Part shown: in pieces, positions 29,491 to 40,900 of the stretch
Numbering within the stretch: position 1 is the first letter of the stretch
Layout: the number at the start of each line of letters is the position of its first letter
NCBI RefSeq assembly: GCF_002607855.1
Contig: NZ_AWQQ01000067.1
Location: forward strand, 1-64,000
Direction: 5' to 3'
DNA: 64,000 bases
Origin: Desulforamulus profundi
GTDB taxonomy: Bacteria > Bacillota_B > Desulfotomaculia > Desulfotomaculales > Desulfotomaculaceae
Made by a program: the position numbers and the translations under genes
The notes under the pieces: model-generated
Databases searched by the model: none
What the model was told of the DNA's origin: nothing
Seen by the model: the letters and a program-made list of their open reading frames with translations, nothing else

Positions 29491-29649
29491 TTAACCGGCA
29501 AACCCAGGGATTACACTCCTGGGTTTGTTGTGTTTGTTTGCCAGCATAATAGGATTTTCCTTTTGGTTCCCCAGCAGTTCACCGAGTCTCTGGGTGACCT
29601 TCAACCCGCCGCAACCTGCTCCTAATATAACAATGTTTCCCTCTCTCAC
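29491..29649 (-). pseudogene. Remnant: N-terminus of an NADH dehydrogenase-like flavoprotein
   Basis: On the minus strand a GTG with a good GGGAGG ribosome site opens a peptide MREGNIVILGAGCGGLKVTQRL. This is the FAD-binding start (GxGxxG) of type-II NADH dehydrogenases and related oxidoreductases. After about 30 residues the similarity is lost, and the frame ends inside the terminator of the neighbouring gene. So only the 5' end of a once larger gene remains. Confidence 0.5.
29499..29530 (+). terminator. Terminator after the rluD-type gene
   Basis: AAACCCAGG pairs with CCTGGGTTT (loop GATTACACT region), followed by GTTGTGTTTG. Confidence 0.7.
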
Positions 29650-29724
29650 AGGTAAAACCTCCCTAAACGTAACCCTTGACACTATTGTGACCGGAAAGCC
29701 CGCTGATCATGAAAGTTGTCGATA

Positions 29725-29766
29725 AAAAAGCCTCCCCTGGGAACAATAAACCACGGGAGGTTTTTT
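29725..29766. terminator. Bidirectional hairpin overlapping the ribosome site of the next gene
   Basis: CCTCCC (29732-29737) pairs with GGGAGG (29755-29760), with inner CTGG/CCA pairing, flanked by A6 on the left and T6 on the right. So it reads as a terminator on both strands. The 3' arm is also the Shine-Dalgarno of the gene at 29767. Confidence 0.65.
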
Positions 29767-30060
29767 ATGGAACAGGTTAAAGGAGAATTGTGTTCATTAA
29801 GGGACAGAATTGATGAGCTGGCCAGGAATATGGAAAAAATGAAGCTGGCCGAGTATGTGGAACTGTTGGAGGACACCCGGCGACTCCTGTGGGTGAACTT
29901 TATTTCCGGCATCGCCCGTGGTTTGGGGATTGCGGTGGGCTTTACTATTTTGGGTGCGGTTGTGCTTTATTTCTTGCAAAAATTATTGCTTTTAAATTTG
30001 CCGGTGGTTGGGGGGTTCATTGCCCAGATCGTACAAATGGTGCAAATAAAAATGTACTGA
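29767..30060 (+). CDS. DUF5665-type small membrane protein
   Basis: This 97-residue protein has an N-terminal helical cytoplasmic part (coiled coil, about 45 residues). A membrane region with WVNFISGIARGLGIAVGFTI follows, typical of DUF5665 proteins, then a second short hydrophobic stretch. Function unknown. ATG 29767 is preceded by GGGAGG, which lies inside a hairpin. It is convergent with the DUF441 gene, whose end is 4 bp away. Confidence 0.8.
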   Translation: MEQVKGELCSLRDRIDELARNMEKMKLAEYVELLEDTRRLLWVNFISGIARGLGIAVGFTILGAVVLYFLQKLLLLNLPVVGGFIAQIVQMVQIKMY

Positions 30061-30063
30061 TTG

Positions 30064-30525
30064 TTAACGAAACCAGTTGAGCACTTCAATAAAAAGGGCG
30101 GCAACCCCGGCGGCCATCAAGGGACCCACCGGTTGACCGTTAAAGAACAGAATACCGATGACAGAGCCAGCAATGAGGCCGAAAATAATTCCCGGGTCAA
30201 TTTGCATGAGTTTGAGCCCTTCATTGTTTAAATGGGTGGCCAGTGCTCCGGCGATGATGGCCAGCAGACCGGGTAAAGAGGTGACATTATAAAGAAGTTC
30301 CCGGGTTGTTACCCTGTCCGTGGCGATGGGGACAAGGATGGAAAGGAGCAAAAAAACCAAACCCAGTTCCAGCCCGTGGGTTTCCAGGTAGGGAAACAGA
30401 AAATCCAGTTTGCTGAACTGCAGGACCAGCAGGATACAGGCACAGGTGGAAATTAGGCTTGACTTGGCTGCAAGACCGATTAACAGCAAAATCACCATGG
30501 TGGTTTCGCCGGTGTGCATCATCAT
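30064..30525 (-). CDS. DUF441 (UPF0756) membrane protein
   Basis: This integral membrane protein has about 153 residues and four to five spans. The family features I recognise are LLLIGLAAKSSLI, TDRVTTRELL, and GIIFGLIAGSVIGILFFNGQPVGPLMAAGVAAL. Function unknown; the family is widespread in Firmicutes. The start is among several nearby ATGs; the one at 30525 or 30519, just after GGAGCAA, is likely. Intact. Confidence 0.88.
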   Translation of the reverse strand: MMMHTGETTMVILLLIGLAAKSSLISTCACILLVLQFSKLDFLFPYLETHGLELGLVFLLLSILVPIATDRVTTRELLYNVTSLPGLLAIIAGALATHLNNEGLKLMQIDPGIIFGLIAGSVIGILFFNGQPVGPLMAAGVAALFIEVLNWFR

Positions 30526-30646
30526 TGCTCCTTTACGATGGACAGGATTACTACAGTATATGCGTCCATGACGGACGCTAGCACGAAGGGGGACAATCAG
30601 GGCAAGATGATTTAATAATTAAATAGAATTGTGCCTGTTCAATCGA

Positions 30647-30691
30647 AAGCTCCTATCCTATGTTAAACCCTTGGGTTTTATAGTAGGAGCT
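30647..30691 (-). terminator. Terminator after the comA-like gene
   Basis: AAGCTCCTA / TAGGAGCTT with an inner AAACCC / GGGTTT stem. It lies nine bases past the minus-strand stop. The T-run is modest. Confidence 0.7.
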
Positions 30692-30699
30692 TGTTAAAA

Positions 30700-31517
30700 T
30701 TAATCTATCTTTTTTCTTTGTAAAACGGCTTTCAACGTATCCGCCCGGAGCCCCACCCGCAGGGCTTCCAGGGCAAATATTTCATGGGGGTTCACATTGC
30801 CAATGTTGACATTGGGACCAAACCGGATAATCAGTTCCTGCTGTTGTTCTTTGAGGGGGGCTTCCCAGATTAACCGGGTGGCATCACCGATGCTGTGGAC
30901 CAGTTCTTCCAGGTCGGAGAGGATGAGGTTACCTTCCTTGTCATAAAGCCCCACAGCCTTTCCGGATTCCCGGCCCTCCACAATGACATGGGAAGCCCCG
31001 CAGACCAGATCGTGATTCACTAACTGAACGATTTTTTAATTTCAAATTCGTCATTGGGATCCTTTTTACCAACCTCGCTGAGGACTTTAAAACCCATTTC
31101 AACTGCCGTGATGATGGCTTCCGCACGAATTTTCAGACTCAGGTCAATGGTGCCGTCCGAGACTTCGATCGCTGTGAACCCGAAGTCCCGGGCCATTGCC
31201 AGATATTGCCTGAGCTTGTCCTGAAGAACCGCTACTTCTAAAAAGGTACCGCCAGGGTAGATATCCACTCCGTGGGAACTGACCAGATGAATTTTTTCCT
31301 CCAGTACTTCATTGTAATACAGGGCAGAGGTACCGAAACCCAGCTTAAAAAAATCAATATAATCTCCTGCCAGATTGAGCAGGTCCCGGGTTTCTCCAAG
31401 ACCCAGGCCCTTGTCGATAATCATGGTTAAACCTGTGCTACGTGGCTTGCTAAAACGGTCCCCCAGTGGAAACTGCAGCAGTTCCTGCCACGTTTTTTTC
31501 GCCCCGCTGATGGTCAT
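30700..31517 (-). CDS. comA: Phosphosulfolactate synthase, ComA family (frameshifted)
   Basis: The ComA family joins phosphoenolpyruvate and sulfite to make phosphosulfolactate. In methanogens this starts coenzyme M synthesis; in spore formers it is linked to sulfolactate in spores. The sequence shows MIIDKGLGLGETRDLLNLAGDYIDFFKLGFGTS near 32-64, GVDIYPGGTFLEVA and AIEVSDGTIDLSL, typical of this TIM-barrel family. The frame is broken at about 31034 in an A6 run; one added A gives FEIKKIVQLVNHDLVCGASHVIVEGRESG. The repaired length is about 272 residues. The gene stands alone on the minus strand. Confidence 0.88.
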
Positions 31518-31640
31518 CAGGCTAACAACTCCTTTCGCGGGCTCGCCTTTTTTAACGAGATCCGTCTGACACCTCCTGACATTCCCGTACAGTTGGAGTG
31601 TTCCACCTGAGTTTAATCTATGCGAACATTCATAAAGAGG

Positions 31641-33028
31641 TCACTGGTTTTGGGCGTCGCCATTATTTACCTGTCCACCCTCATTTCCCCTCCGGGCAAC
31701 AGGCATCGGTTTACGGGCCACAACAGAAGCCCTGGGCCACCAGGCCAGGCTGTTATAGATGAAGGCCGGCTGCGCCACCGGGTCAACCACGGTTTTTTGG
31801 CTTGTTTTTCCTTGGCCTGCTTGTTGCCATCTTCCTGGGAAGCCTTGAGCGCTTTCACCTTGATGAAAAAGAAGGCCAGGACCGCTGCCACCACCGCCAG
31901 TCCGGCGGAGGCCCAAAATATAATATCCGGCCCGATGCCTACCAGCCAGCCGAACAGGGGAGGCCCTGCGGCCACACCCAGAAAACGTACGCTGCCGTAT
32001 AAAGAGGTTACCAGACCCCGTTCATCCTTGTCCGTGGAACTGGTGATCAAAGTATTTAAACAGGGGAGCACCAGTCCGGTGCCGATACCGGCTGATGAAA
32101 TGCCGGCAAAAAAGGCATATACATTATTAAACAGGGGCAGCGTGACCAGCGAGGCGGCAATCAAGCCATGCCCGATCACCACCAGCCACTTCATGAGCTC
32201 CACCTGTTTCTTAATCAGCGCACCGGTGATATAAGAGGTGATGCTCATAAACAGAACCGGTATGGCCAGGGCCGCGCCTTTAAGGACACCGTCCATGCCG
32301 AATTTTGTCTCCAAATAATCCGACAGATAAAATAAAACGCCAAAGAGGATGAGGAGAGCTACCGATCCTGCAAAAAAACTGCTCAGTAACAATGGAGATT
32401 TCTTTTTAAAGATTTTTTTGATGGAGCCAATATATTGTTTAACTCCCTTTGGTTCCTTTTGAGCTTCGGGCTCCCTGGTAAGAAACCAGACACCCAAAAT
32501 GACCACCGCAATGACAATGGGGAAAAAGAAAAAAATGGCCCACCAGGCGATAAGGCCTACCAGAGAACCCAGAATGGGGCTGGACACTTTGCCCATGCCG
32601 TTGGAGGCTTCAATAACACCTAAGGATTTGGCCCTATCTTTCCCTTTCCACAGGTCACCGCAAAAAGCCATCGCAATGGGGGCGGTGCCGGCGGCGCCGA
32701 TCCCCTGAATGACCCTGCCGCCTAAAATCCAGGGAAAGGCATTTTCTTTAAAAAGCAGGGCGGCAGCACCCGCCAGCAGGCCTCCCAGTGCATACAAAAA
32801 AAGTCCGGGAATAATAACTTTTTTGCGCCCAAAACGATCGGACAGAAATCCTGCAATGGGAATCACCAGCCCGGCCGGTACTGAAAAAAGGGTTATGATT
32901 AAACTGATTTGCATTTGGGAGACCCCGAGGGATTTTGCCATTTTTGGCAGTACAGGAATCAGCATGGAGTTTCCCAATACCATAATCAAAGGGACCCCAG
33001 CCAGGGCTGCCAGGGTAAATTTGTTCAC
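31641..33028 (-). CDS. Major facilitator superfamily exporter (likely frameshifted at 3' end)
   Basis: This is a 12-span MFS transporter. It opens with AALAGVPLIMVLGNSMLIPVLP (span 1) and has the family loop GFLSDRFGRKKVIIPG between spans 2 and 3. The motif-C stretch GRVIQGIGAAGTAPIAMAF suggests a proton-driven drug exporter. Start: GTG 33028, with AAAGGAG before it; the longer upstream reading lacks such a site. The C-terminus in the given frame turns basic and Pro/Trp-rich after a run of six A (about 31795). One added A gives KKTVVDPVAQPAFIYNSLAWW and ends at 31641. Substrate unknown. Confidence 0.85.
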
Positions 33029-33193
33029 TTCATCTCCTTTATTTCCGGCGGCGGCTGCCTGCGACAAGAGAATCACGTCCTTTATCAAAAAGATCGGCAA
33101 CATGTATTTTGTCTCTGCTGGCTTATTGCTATGCATTTCAACTAGCCCCGCCGCATATCTAAGTAAAGGAACAGATGGTAACGGAGGGATATT

Positions 33194-33469
33194 ATGTTTT
33201 TTGTTACAGATAAGATTGTTTTCGCAATGGCCATGCTGCGTTGCCTTTCAGCCAGTATTGAGCTGACGGCAGCCCTGTTGATGCTGAAATTTGGCAGGGT
33301 TGAAACAGCTTTAAAAATAAATGCCGTACTGGCCATGGTGGGACCAAGCATTATGGTGCTGGTAACCATTTTGGGGCTGGTGGGCCTGGCAGGCAAGGTT
33401 TCCTTAAGCAAACTGGGAATTATTTTTTCGGGAGTTTTACTGATTTTTTATGGCATCAGTCGACCCTAA
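33194..33469 (+). CDS. yqhV: YqhV-like membrane protein (DUF2619)
   Basis: This 91-residue protein has three hydrophobic segments. It resembles YqhV of Bacillus, a small protein encoded near the spoIIIA operon, in its MFFVTDKIVFAMAMLRCLSASIELTAALLMLKF start and ALKINAVLAMVGPSIMVLVT middle. Here it stands alone. Function unknown. ATG 33194 follows GGAGGG. Intact. Confidence 0.8.
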   Translation: MFFVTDKIVFAMAMLRCLSASIELTAALLMLKFGRVETALKINAVLAMVGPSIMVLVTILGLVGLAGKVSLSKLGIIFSGVLLIFYGISRP

Positions 33470-33471
33470 AA

Positions 33472-33616
33472 ATGGCCTTTCATGTAAAACAGGCAAAATC
33501 CTTTGGCGCCACAAGGGATGAGATTATCCGGCGCCGTTCTGGTAGGTCTACCCGCTGCAGGAAATGTCGTTATGCAATCTTTACCAGCGGCACTGGAAGC
33601 CTTCGACGAAGAATAA
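33472..33616 (+). pseudogene. Remnant: C-terminal half of a carboxymuconolactone decarboxylase/AhpD-like protein
   Basis: The peptide MAFHVKQAKSFGATRDEI is the part that follows the redox CxxC/H motif in AhpD-like proteins. After a frame change at about 33525 it continues as VLVGLPAAGNVVMQSLPAALEAFDEE to a stop at 33616. The N-terminal half with the catalytic cysteines is absent. It starts three bases after yqhV, so a real gene seems to have lost its 5' part here. Not a functional enzyme as given. Confidence 0.6.
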
Positions 33617-33618
33617 TA

Positions 33619-33669
33619 TTTCTCACTTCCAATCTCTCACCTCCTACATCTCAATTGACAGGGCTGTCT
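33619..33669. repeat. Dispersed repeat, partial copy of MITE-like family 1 (right half)
   Basis: TTTCTCACTTCCAATCTCTC followed by CACCTCCTACATCTCAATTG and ACAGGGCTGTC aligns along its whole length to the right half of the element at 55829-55975 (TTTCTCACCTCTAACC ... AATTGCCAGGCTGCC). It directly follows the AhpD-like remnant. Confidence 0.55.
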
Positions 33670-33706
33670 TTGGGTGGTAAACTTATACCAGCAAAACCTT
33701 TAATTT

Positions 33707-33790
33707 GGTCCAGAGAGGCCGGTAAGGAACATAGAGAACCTCAATTAGGGTTAAACTATGCATGCTTACCGTAACCGGTAAGCATTTTTA
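33707..33790 (+). promoter_or_regulatory. PyrR attenuator in the pyrR leader
   Basis: The RNA motif TCCAGAGAGGCCGGTAAGG (33708-33726) is the conserved PyrR-binding hairpin loop of Firmicute pyr operons. It is followed by a terminator with stem ATGCTTACCG / CGGTAAGCAT and TTTTTA (33762-33790). Known mechanism: with UMP, PyrR binds the first hairpin and lets the terminator form, shutting off the operon. Confidence 0.9.
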
Positions 33791-33817
33791 GTGTGTATTC
33801 TTGGAGGTGTCCTTGGC

Positions 33818-34374
<557 letters not shown>

Positions 34375-34398
34375 AATCCCTGAAATACCTTTAAAAGC

Positions 34399-34521
34399 GG
34401 TCCAGAGAGGCCGGCAAGGTGATCCCCGGGCAGGGGATTCAGGCGGAGACGTACCCAAATTTTTGGGTGCAGCCAAATTGCCGGCCTCAGCCAGGTTTTT
34501 ATAACCTGGTTGAGGCCTTTT
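34399..34521 (+). promoter_or_regulatory. PyrR attenuator between pyrR and pyrB
   Basis: A second PyrR-binding motif, TCCAGAGAGGCCGGCAAGG (34400-34418), is followed by a strong terminator GGCCTCAGCCAGG / CCTGGTTGAGGCC with TTTT (34483-34521). It has the same logic as the pyrR leader, giving a second level of control over pyrB and all genes after it. Confidence 0.92.
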
Positions 34522-34615
34522 CATTTCTACGCGTCTGATGATTTAACTCTTTAAGGATGACAGTATAAAATACTGTCAGAATGGATGATAGTATAAAACA
34601 GAGGAGGGCTGAGAC

Positions 34616-35554
34616 ATGTTTTGGCAAAGAAAAGACCTGCTGGGGCTCAGGCAGTTGACACCGGAGGAAATTAACCTGGTGCTGGATACTGCGGTGCCCA
34701 TGAAAGAAATTATCGGCAGAAAAATTAAAAAAACACCAACCCTGCGGGGACGCAGTATGGTGACCTTGTTTTATGAGAACAGTACCAGAACCAGAACCTC
34801 CTTTGATTTAGCGGCCAAGTTTCTCAGTGCCGATACAGTGGGGCTGTCTGCTTCCAGCAGTTCGGTGGCTAAGGGAGAAAGTCTGCGGGATACCGGCCTT
34901 ACCCTGACGGCCATGGGCGTGGATGTGGTGGTCCTGCGGCACCCGGCCAGCGGCGCTGCCGAATACCTGGCCAGGTGTATTCCGGCGGCGGTGATCAATG
35001 CCGGGGACGGCACCCACGAGCATCCTACCCAGGCACTGCTGGACATGTTTGCCATCCGGGAAAAGAAGGGAAGTTTTGCAGGTCTCAAGGTGGCCATTGT
35101 GGGAGACATCCTGCACAGCCGGGTGGCCAGGTCCAACATCTGGGGCTTGACCAAGATGGGGGCCGAAGTGAGGGTGGTAGGCCCTGCCACCTTGCTGCCT
35201 GCGGAGATCGAACAAATGGGAGCCCGGGTGTATACCGAACTGGACGCTGCCCTGGAGGGGGTCGATGTGGTCAATGTGCTGCGCATCCAACTGGAAAGAC
35301 AGCAGCAGGGATTATTCCCCTCCATCCGGGAGTACAGCCGGCTCTTTGGCATCAACCAGCGCAGGTTGGAACGGACCGCGCCGGATGCCTTGATTCTGCA
35401 CCCGGGTCCCATGAACCGGGGCGTCGAGATTGATCCCCAGGTGGCTTACGGCAGCCGGTCGGTCATTACTGAACAGGTGACCAACGGTGTAGCGGTACGT
35501 ATGGCGCTTTTGTACCTGTTAACGGGGGGTGAACACAGTGCGATATCTAATTAA
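34616..35554 (+). CDS. pyrB: Aspartate carbamoyltransferase, catalytic chain
   Basis: PyrB joins carbamoyl phosphate and aspartate, the committed step of pyrimidine synthesis. The 312 residues are normal. The carbamoyl-phosphate loop is [19 protein letters not shown] near 50-68, followed by [25 protein letters not shown], and HPTQALLDM near 140. The aspartate-binding loop and the end [16 protein letters not shown] are present. No regulatory chain (PyrI) is nearby, as usual in Firmicutes. ATG 34616 follows GAGGAGGG. The end overlaps the pyrC start by 17 bases. Intact. Confidence 0.97.
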   Translation: MFWQRKDLLGLRQLTPEEINLVLDTAVPMKEIIGRKIKKTPTLRGRSMVTLFYENSTRTRTSFDLAAKFLSADTVGLSASSSSVAKGESLRDTGLTLTAMGVDVVVLRHPASGAAEYLARCIPAAVINAGDGTHEHPTQALLDMFAIREKKGSFAGLKVAIVGDILHSRVARSNIWGLTKMGAEVRVVGPATLLPAEIEQMGARVYTELDAALEGVDVVNVLRIQLERQQQGLFPSIREYSRLFGINQRRLERTAPDALILHPGPMNRGVEIDPQVAYGSRSVITEQVTNGVAVRMALLYLLTGGEHSAISN

Positions 35555-36824
35555 AGGCGGGGTCGTTGTAGACCCCGTGTCCGAAAAACTGTTTGAGTCA
35601 GATCTAATTGTAGAGAACGGCAGCATTGTTGAAATCGGCAGGGAACTAAAGGACCCACAGACGGAAATCATCGATGCCGGTGGCCGGTATGTCTGCCCGG
35701 GACTGCTGGACATGCATGTCCACCTGCGGGAACCGGGGTATGAATATAAAGAAAATATTCAAAGCGGCACCCGGGCAGCGGCCATGGGCGGCTTTACCGC
35801 GGTGGCCTGCATGCCCAATACCAACCCGGTGGCGGACAATGCGGCAGTGATTAACCTTATAAAACAGAAGGCCGGTAATGCCGCCGCCAGGGTTTATCCC
35901 ATCGGAGCGCTGACCAAGGGTTCCCAGGGGAAAGAGTTGACGGAAATGGCGGATCTGAAGGCTGCCGGGGCAGTGGCCCTATCCGATGACGGCCAGCCGG
36001 TGATGGATGCCGGTATCATGCACAGGGTGATGCAGTATGCGGCCATGCTGGGGCTGACGGTGATCTCCCATTGTGAGGATTTGAGCCTGGCCGCCGGCGG
36101 GCAGATGCATGAAGGTGTTGTGTCCACCATGCTGGGCCTTAAGGGGATTCCCGCCGCCGCTGAAGAGGTGATGGTGGCCAGGGATATTCTGCTGGCGGAG
36201 GCCACCGGCTGCCGGCTGCACCTGGCCCATATCAGCACTGCGGGCAGCGTGCGGCTGGTGAGGGAGGCCAAGGCCCGGGGCATCAAGGTGTCGGCGGAGG
36301 TTACACCCCATCACTTTACCCTGACAGAGGAGGCGGTGCAGGGTTTCAATACCAACGCCAAGGTAAACCCGCCCCTGCGACGGCAGGCGGACGTGGAGGC
36401 GGTAAAAGAGGGACTAAGGGACGGCACCATCGATGTAATCGCCACCGACCATGCTCCCCATGCCTACCACGAGAAGGATGCGGAGTTTCAATACGCGCCC
36501 AACGGCTTGATCGGGCTGGAAACCGCCGTGGGCCTGGTCTTTACGAAGTTGGTGCAGCCCGGCATTCTCACGGTACCCCAGGCGGTGGCGAAACTCAGCT
36601 GGCATCCCAGGCAGGTGCTGGGCCTGCCCGGGGGTAACCTGCAGCCCGGCGCGGTGGCGGATATCACCATCCTTGATCCCAACTTGAGCGAGGTGGTGGA
36701 CCCGACCAAACTGCAGAGCAAAAGCAAGAACACTCCCTTTGTCCGGTGGAAATTAACGGGACTGCCGGTCACAACCATGGTAAATAGCAAAATAATTATG
36801 CAGGAAAGACGGCTCCTGGTGTAG
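35538..36824 (+). CDS. pyrC: Dihydroorotase
   Basis: PyrC closes carbamoyl aspartate to dihydroorotate. It is a metal-dependent amidohydrolase of about 428 residues, type I. The zinc site [15 protein letters not shown] (near 55-70), [15 protein letters not shown], the His motif [22 protein letters not shown] and [13 protein letters not shown] are all present. I prefer GTG 35538 (MRYLIKGG), just after the GGGGGGTG ribosome site; GTG 35529 is also in frame. Translationally coupled to pyrB. Intact. Confidence 0.96.
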   Translation: MRYLIKGGVVVDPVSEKLFESDLIVENGSIVEIGRELKDPQTEIIDAGGRYVCPGLLDMHVHLREPGYEYKENIQSGTRAAAMGGFTAVACMPNTNPVADNAAVINLIKQKAGNAAARVYPIGALTKGSQGKELTEMADLKAAGAVALSDDGQPVMDAGIMHRVMQYAAMLGLTVISHCEDLSLAAGGQMHEGVVSTMLGLKGIPAAAEEVMVARDILLAEATGCRLHLAHISTAGSVRLVREAKARGIKVSAEVTPHHFTLTEEAVQGFNTNAKVNPPLRRQADVEAVKEGLRDGTIDVIATDHAPHAYHEKDAEFQYAPNGLIGLETAVGLVFTKLVQPGILTVPQAVAKLSWHPRQVLGLPGGNLQPGAVADITILDPNLSEVVDPTKLQSKSKNTPFVRWKLTGLPVTTMVNSKIIMQERRLLV

Positions 36825-36903
36825 AAATAAGTAGTAGATAATTATACAAATTACTGTATAATTATACAATACGGCAAACAAATGACGGAGGTGTCTTTGC
36901 ATA

Positions 36904-37982
36904 ATGCAAGCATATTTAGTTTTGGAAGACGGAACCGTTTTTAACGGCAAGGCCTTTGGCGCCACCGGCGAGCAGTGGGGAGAAGTGGTTTTTAACACCG
37001 GCATGACCGGTTATCAGGAGGTCCTAACCGACCCGTCCTACTGCGGGCAGATTGTGGTCATGACCTACCCGCTGATCGGTAATTACGGTATTAATAAAGA
37101 TGATTTTGAGGCCAAGAGCTCCTTTGTCCGGGGCTTTGTGGTGAAAGAGGAATGCAACCGTCCCAGCAACTGGCGGGTCAGCAACAAGATCGATGAATTT
37201 CTGGCCCGGGAGGGTGTCATCGGTATTTCCGGTATCGACACCCGGGCCTTAACCAGACGCATTCGCAACCACGGTACCATGCGGGGCATCATCAGCACCG
37301 GGGCCGTGGACCCCCGGGAACTGGTGGAGAAGGCAAAAAACTGCCCGCACATTTCCGGTCAGGAACTGGTGCCCACCGTGGCCACCAAAGAGATCTATAC
37401 CGTACCCGGCAGCGGCCACCGGGTGGTGCTGATGGACTTTGGCGCCAAAGCCAACATCGTGCGCTGCCTGAACAACCGGGACTGTGAAGTGGTGGTGGTA
37501 CCGCCCACCACCGGCGTGGCAGAAATTCTCGCCTTAAACCCCAAAGGCATTATGTTGTCCAACGGCCCCGGGGACCCCACCGATGTACCTATGCCATTGA
37601 GACCGTAAGAAATCTCATTGGCAAGCTGCCCATCTTCGGCATCTGCCTGGGTCACCAGATTATCGGTCTGGCCGTGGGGGGCAAAACCTACAAATTAAAG
37701 TTTGGCCACCGGGGAGCCAACCACCCGGTGAAGGACCTGGCCAGCGGCCGGGTGTACATCACTTCCCAAAACCACGGTTTTGCGGTGGATAAGGACTCAC
37801 TGCCCAAAGAGGTCGAGGTTTCTCATATCAATTTAAATGACGATACCGTCGAGGGGCTTTGCTATAAAAACCTGCCTGTCTTCTCGGTGCAGTACCACCC
37901 GGAGGCGGCGCCCGGCCCCATGGATTCTGAATATCTGTTTGATCGCTTCCTGGCAAATATCAATCAACATGCAGCGCAGTGA
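36904..37982 (+). CDS. carA: Carbamoyl-phosphate synthase small (glutaminase) subunit (frameshifted)
   Basis: This subunit supplies ammonia from glutamine to CarB. The N-terminal domain starts [20 protein letters not shown] and the class-I glutaminase domain has the nucleophile motif FGICLGHQI near 235 and YHPEAAPGP near 335. The frame breaks at about 37588; one added base (likely C, in GTACCTATG) gives [19 protein letters not shown]. The repaired length is about 360 residues, as usual. The ATG at 36904 lies 12 bases past GGAGG. It is 13 bp before carB. Given its place in the pyr operon, it should serve pyrimidine synthesis (PyrAA). Confidence 0.95.
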
Positions 37983-37995
37983 AGGGAGGTTACCC

Positions 37996-40900
37996 ATGCC
38001 CAAAAAGCAGGGGATTAAAAAAGTACTGGTGATCGGCTCCGGACCCATTGTCATCGGCCAGGCGGCAGAGTTTGACTACGCCGGCACCCAGGCCTGCCGT
38101 GCCCTGAGGGAGGAAGGTCTGGAAGTGGTGCTGGTGAACTCCAACCCCGCCACCATCATGACGGATGCCAATATGGCCGATAAGATTTATATCGAACCAC
38201 TGACACCACAATTCGTTACCAGAGTCATCCGGCAGGAAAAGCCGGACGGCTTGCTGCCGACCCTGGGCGGACAGGTGGGGCTTAATATTGCCCTGCAGCT
38301 GGCCGAGCAGGGGATCCTGGATGAAGAAGGGGTCACCATGCTGGGGACGCCTTTGGATGCGATCCGCAAGGCAGAAGACAGGGAAATGTTTAAGCTGATG
38401 ATGGAACAGATCGGCGAGCCGGTGCCGGAAAGCACCATTGTTTGTTCGGTGCGGGAAGCGGTGGAGTTTGCCGATGCCATTGGCTACCCGGTCATCGTGC
38501 GACCGGCGTACACCCTGGGCGGCACCGGCGGCGGCATTGCCAAAAGCCGGGATGAGCTAAAGGCAGTGGCCATTCGAGGCCTCAAGCACAGCTTGATCGG
38601 TCAGATCCTGGTGGAACGCAGCGTAGCCGGTTGGAAAGAAATTGAGTATGAAGTGATGCGGGACAGTGCGGACAACTGCATCACCGTTTGCAATATGGAA
38701 AACATCGACCGGTGGGTGTCCACACCGGGGACAGCATTGTGGTGGCGCCCTCCCAAACTCTTAGCGACCGGGAGTACCAGATGCTGCGCAGTGCTTCTCT
38801 GAAAATCATCCGGGCCCTGGGCATCGAGGGGGGCTGCAACGTGCAGTTTGCCCTGGACCCGCACAGCTTTAAATATATTGTTATTGAAGTGAACCCCAGG
38901 GTGTCCCGTTCCTCGGCCCTGGCATCCAAAGCCACCGGTTATCCCATCGCCAAGGTGGCGGCCAAAATTGCCATCGGCCTTACCCTGGACGAGATCCGCA
39001 ACTCGGTGACCGGTAAAACCTATGCCTGCTTTGAACCTACCCTGGATTACGTGGTGGTGAAGTATCCCCGCTGGCCCTTTGACAAGTTTACCGGGGCGGA
39101 CCGGTCCCTGGGCACCCAGATGAAAGCCACCGGGGAGGTCATGTCCATCGACCGCACCTTTGAGGCAGCCCTGATGAAGGCCATCCGCTCGCTGGAAGTG
39201 GGGATTTACGGCCTGCAGCTGCCGGAGATGGCCGGGATGTCCCAGGAGGAGTTGGAAAACAAGGTGGCGAAGGCAGAAGACCAGCGGTTGTCTGCTGTGG
39301 CCGAGTTTTTCCGGCGGGGCGGCCAAGTAAGGCGGGTCCACGAACTCAGCGGCATCGACGTATTCTTTTTGGATAAAATCCAGGAAGTCGTTAACTTTGA
39401 ACGAAAGCTTCAACAGGAGGCAGCCGCGGGCATGGACAAGCAGACTTTGCTGCAGGCTAAAAAATACGGGCTGTCGGATAAATACATTGGCATGCTAACC
39501 GGCTTATCAGAACAGCAAGTGAGGGAGTCCAGGCAGTCCTTCGGCATCGAGCCGGTCTATAAGATGGTGGACACCTGTGCCGCCGAGTTTGAAGCGGTGA
39601 CACCCTACTATTACTCCTGCTACGAATCGGAAACCGAGGCAATCCCCACCGATCGGACCAAAGTGGTGGTACTGGGTTCCGGTCCCATCCGGATCGGCCA
39701 GGGAATTGAATTTGATTACTGCTCGGTGCACTCGGTCTGGGCCCTGCGGGAAGAGGGGCTCGAGGCCATTACCATCAACAACAACCCGGAGACCGTCAGC
39801 ACCGACTTTGATACCGCGGACCGGCTGTATTTCGAACCCCTGGTGGTGGAAGATGTCTTAAACATCCTGGAAAAGGAAAAACCCCAGGGAGTCATTGTCC
39901 AGTTTGGCGGCCAGACCGCCATTAACCTGGCCAAACCCCTGGAGAGCGCCGGGTATCAAATCATTGGCACCTCGGTGGATGCCATCGATATTGCGGAAGA
40001 CAGAAAACGGTTTGATCAATTGCTAACGCAACTAGATATTCCCAAACCTCCGGGTCGTACGGCCTTTTCGGTGAAGGAAGCAGCGGGCATCGCCGAGGAA
40101 GTTGGGTTCCCGGTGCTGGTGCGTCCCTCCTATGTACTGGGCGGGCGGGCCATGGAAATTGTTTATTCTCAGCAGGAACTGCTGTCCTATATGGAAAGGG
40201 CGGTAAAAATCACGCCGGAACACCCGGTGCTGGTGGACCGCTATATGGTGGGCCGGGAGTTTGAGGTAGATGCCATTTGTGACGGGCAGGAAGTTTTAAT
40301 TCCGGGCATTATGGAACACATCGAACGGGCAGGGATCCACTCGGGGGACAGCATCGCCGTTTACCCGGCCCAGACCCTGACCCAAACCCAGAAAGAGCAA
40401 ATGGTTGACTACACCGAACGCCTCGCCCTGGCCCTGGGAGTCAAGGGGCTGGTCAATATCCAGTATGTGCTGCACGAAGGGCAGGTTTATGTAATCGAGG
40501 TGAACCCCCGCTCCAGCCGGACTGTTCCCTATTTAAGTAAAGTCACCGGCATCCCCATGGTCAACCTGGCCACCAAATGTGCCCTGGGCAGGACCCTGGC
40601 AGAGATGGGTTACCGGGGTGGACTGGTGCCCGATGCCGGGCTGGTGGCGGTGAAGGCGCCGGTATTCTCCTTTGGCAAACTGCTGGATGTGGATGTTTCC
40701 CTGGGACCGGAAATGAAGTCCACCGGCGAGGTGCTGGGAGTGGACGGGGATTTCTCGGTGGCTCTGTACAAAGCCCTGCTGGCTGCCGGCACCGAGTTTC
40801 CCAAGCAGGGAACCGTACTGGCCACCATTGCCGACCGGGACAAGGAAGAGTCCCTGCCTGTGATCCAGGGTCTGGTGGAACTGGGGTACAAGGTCTGCGC

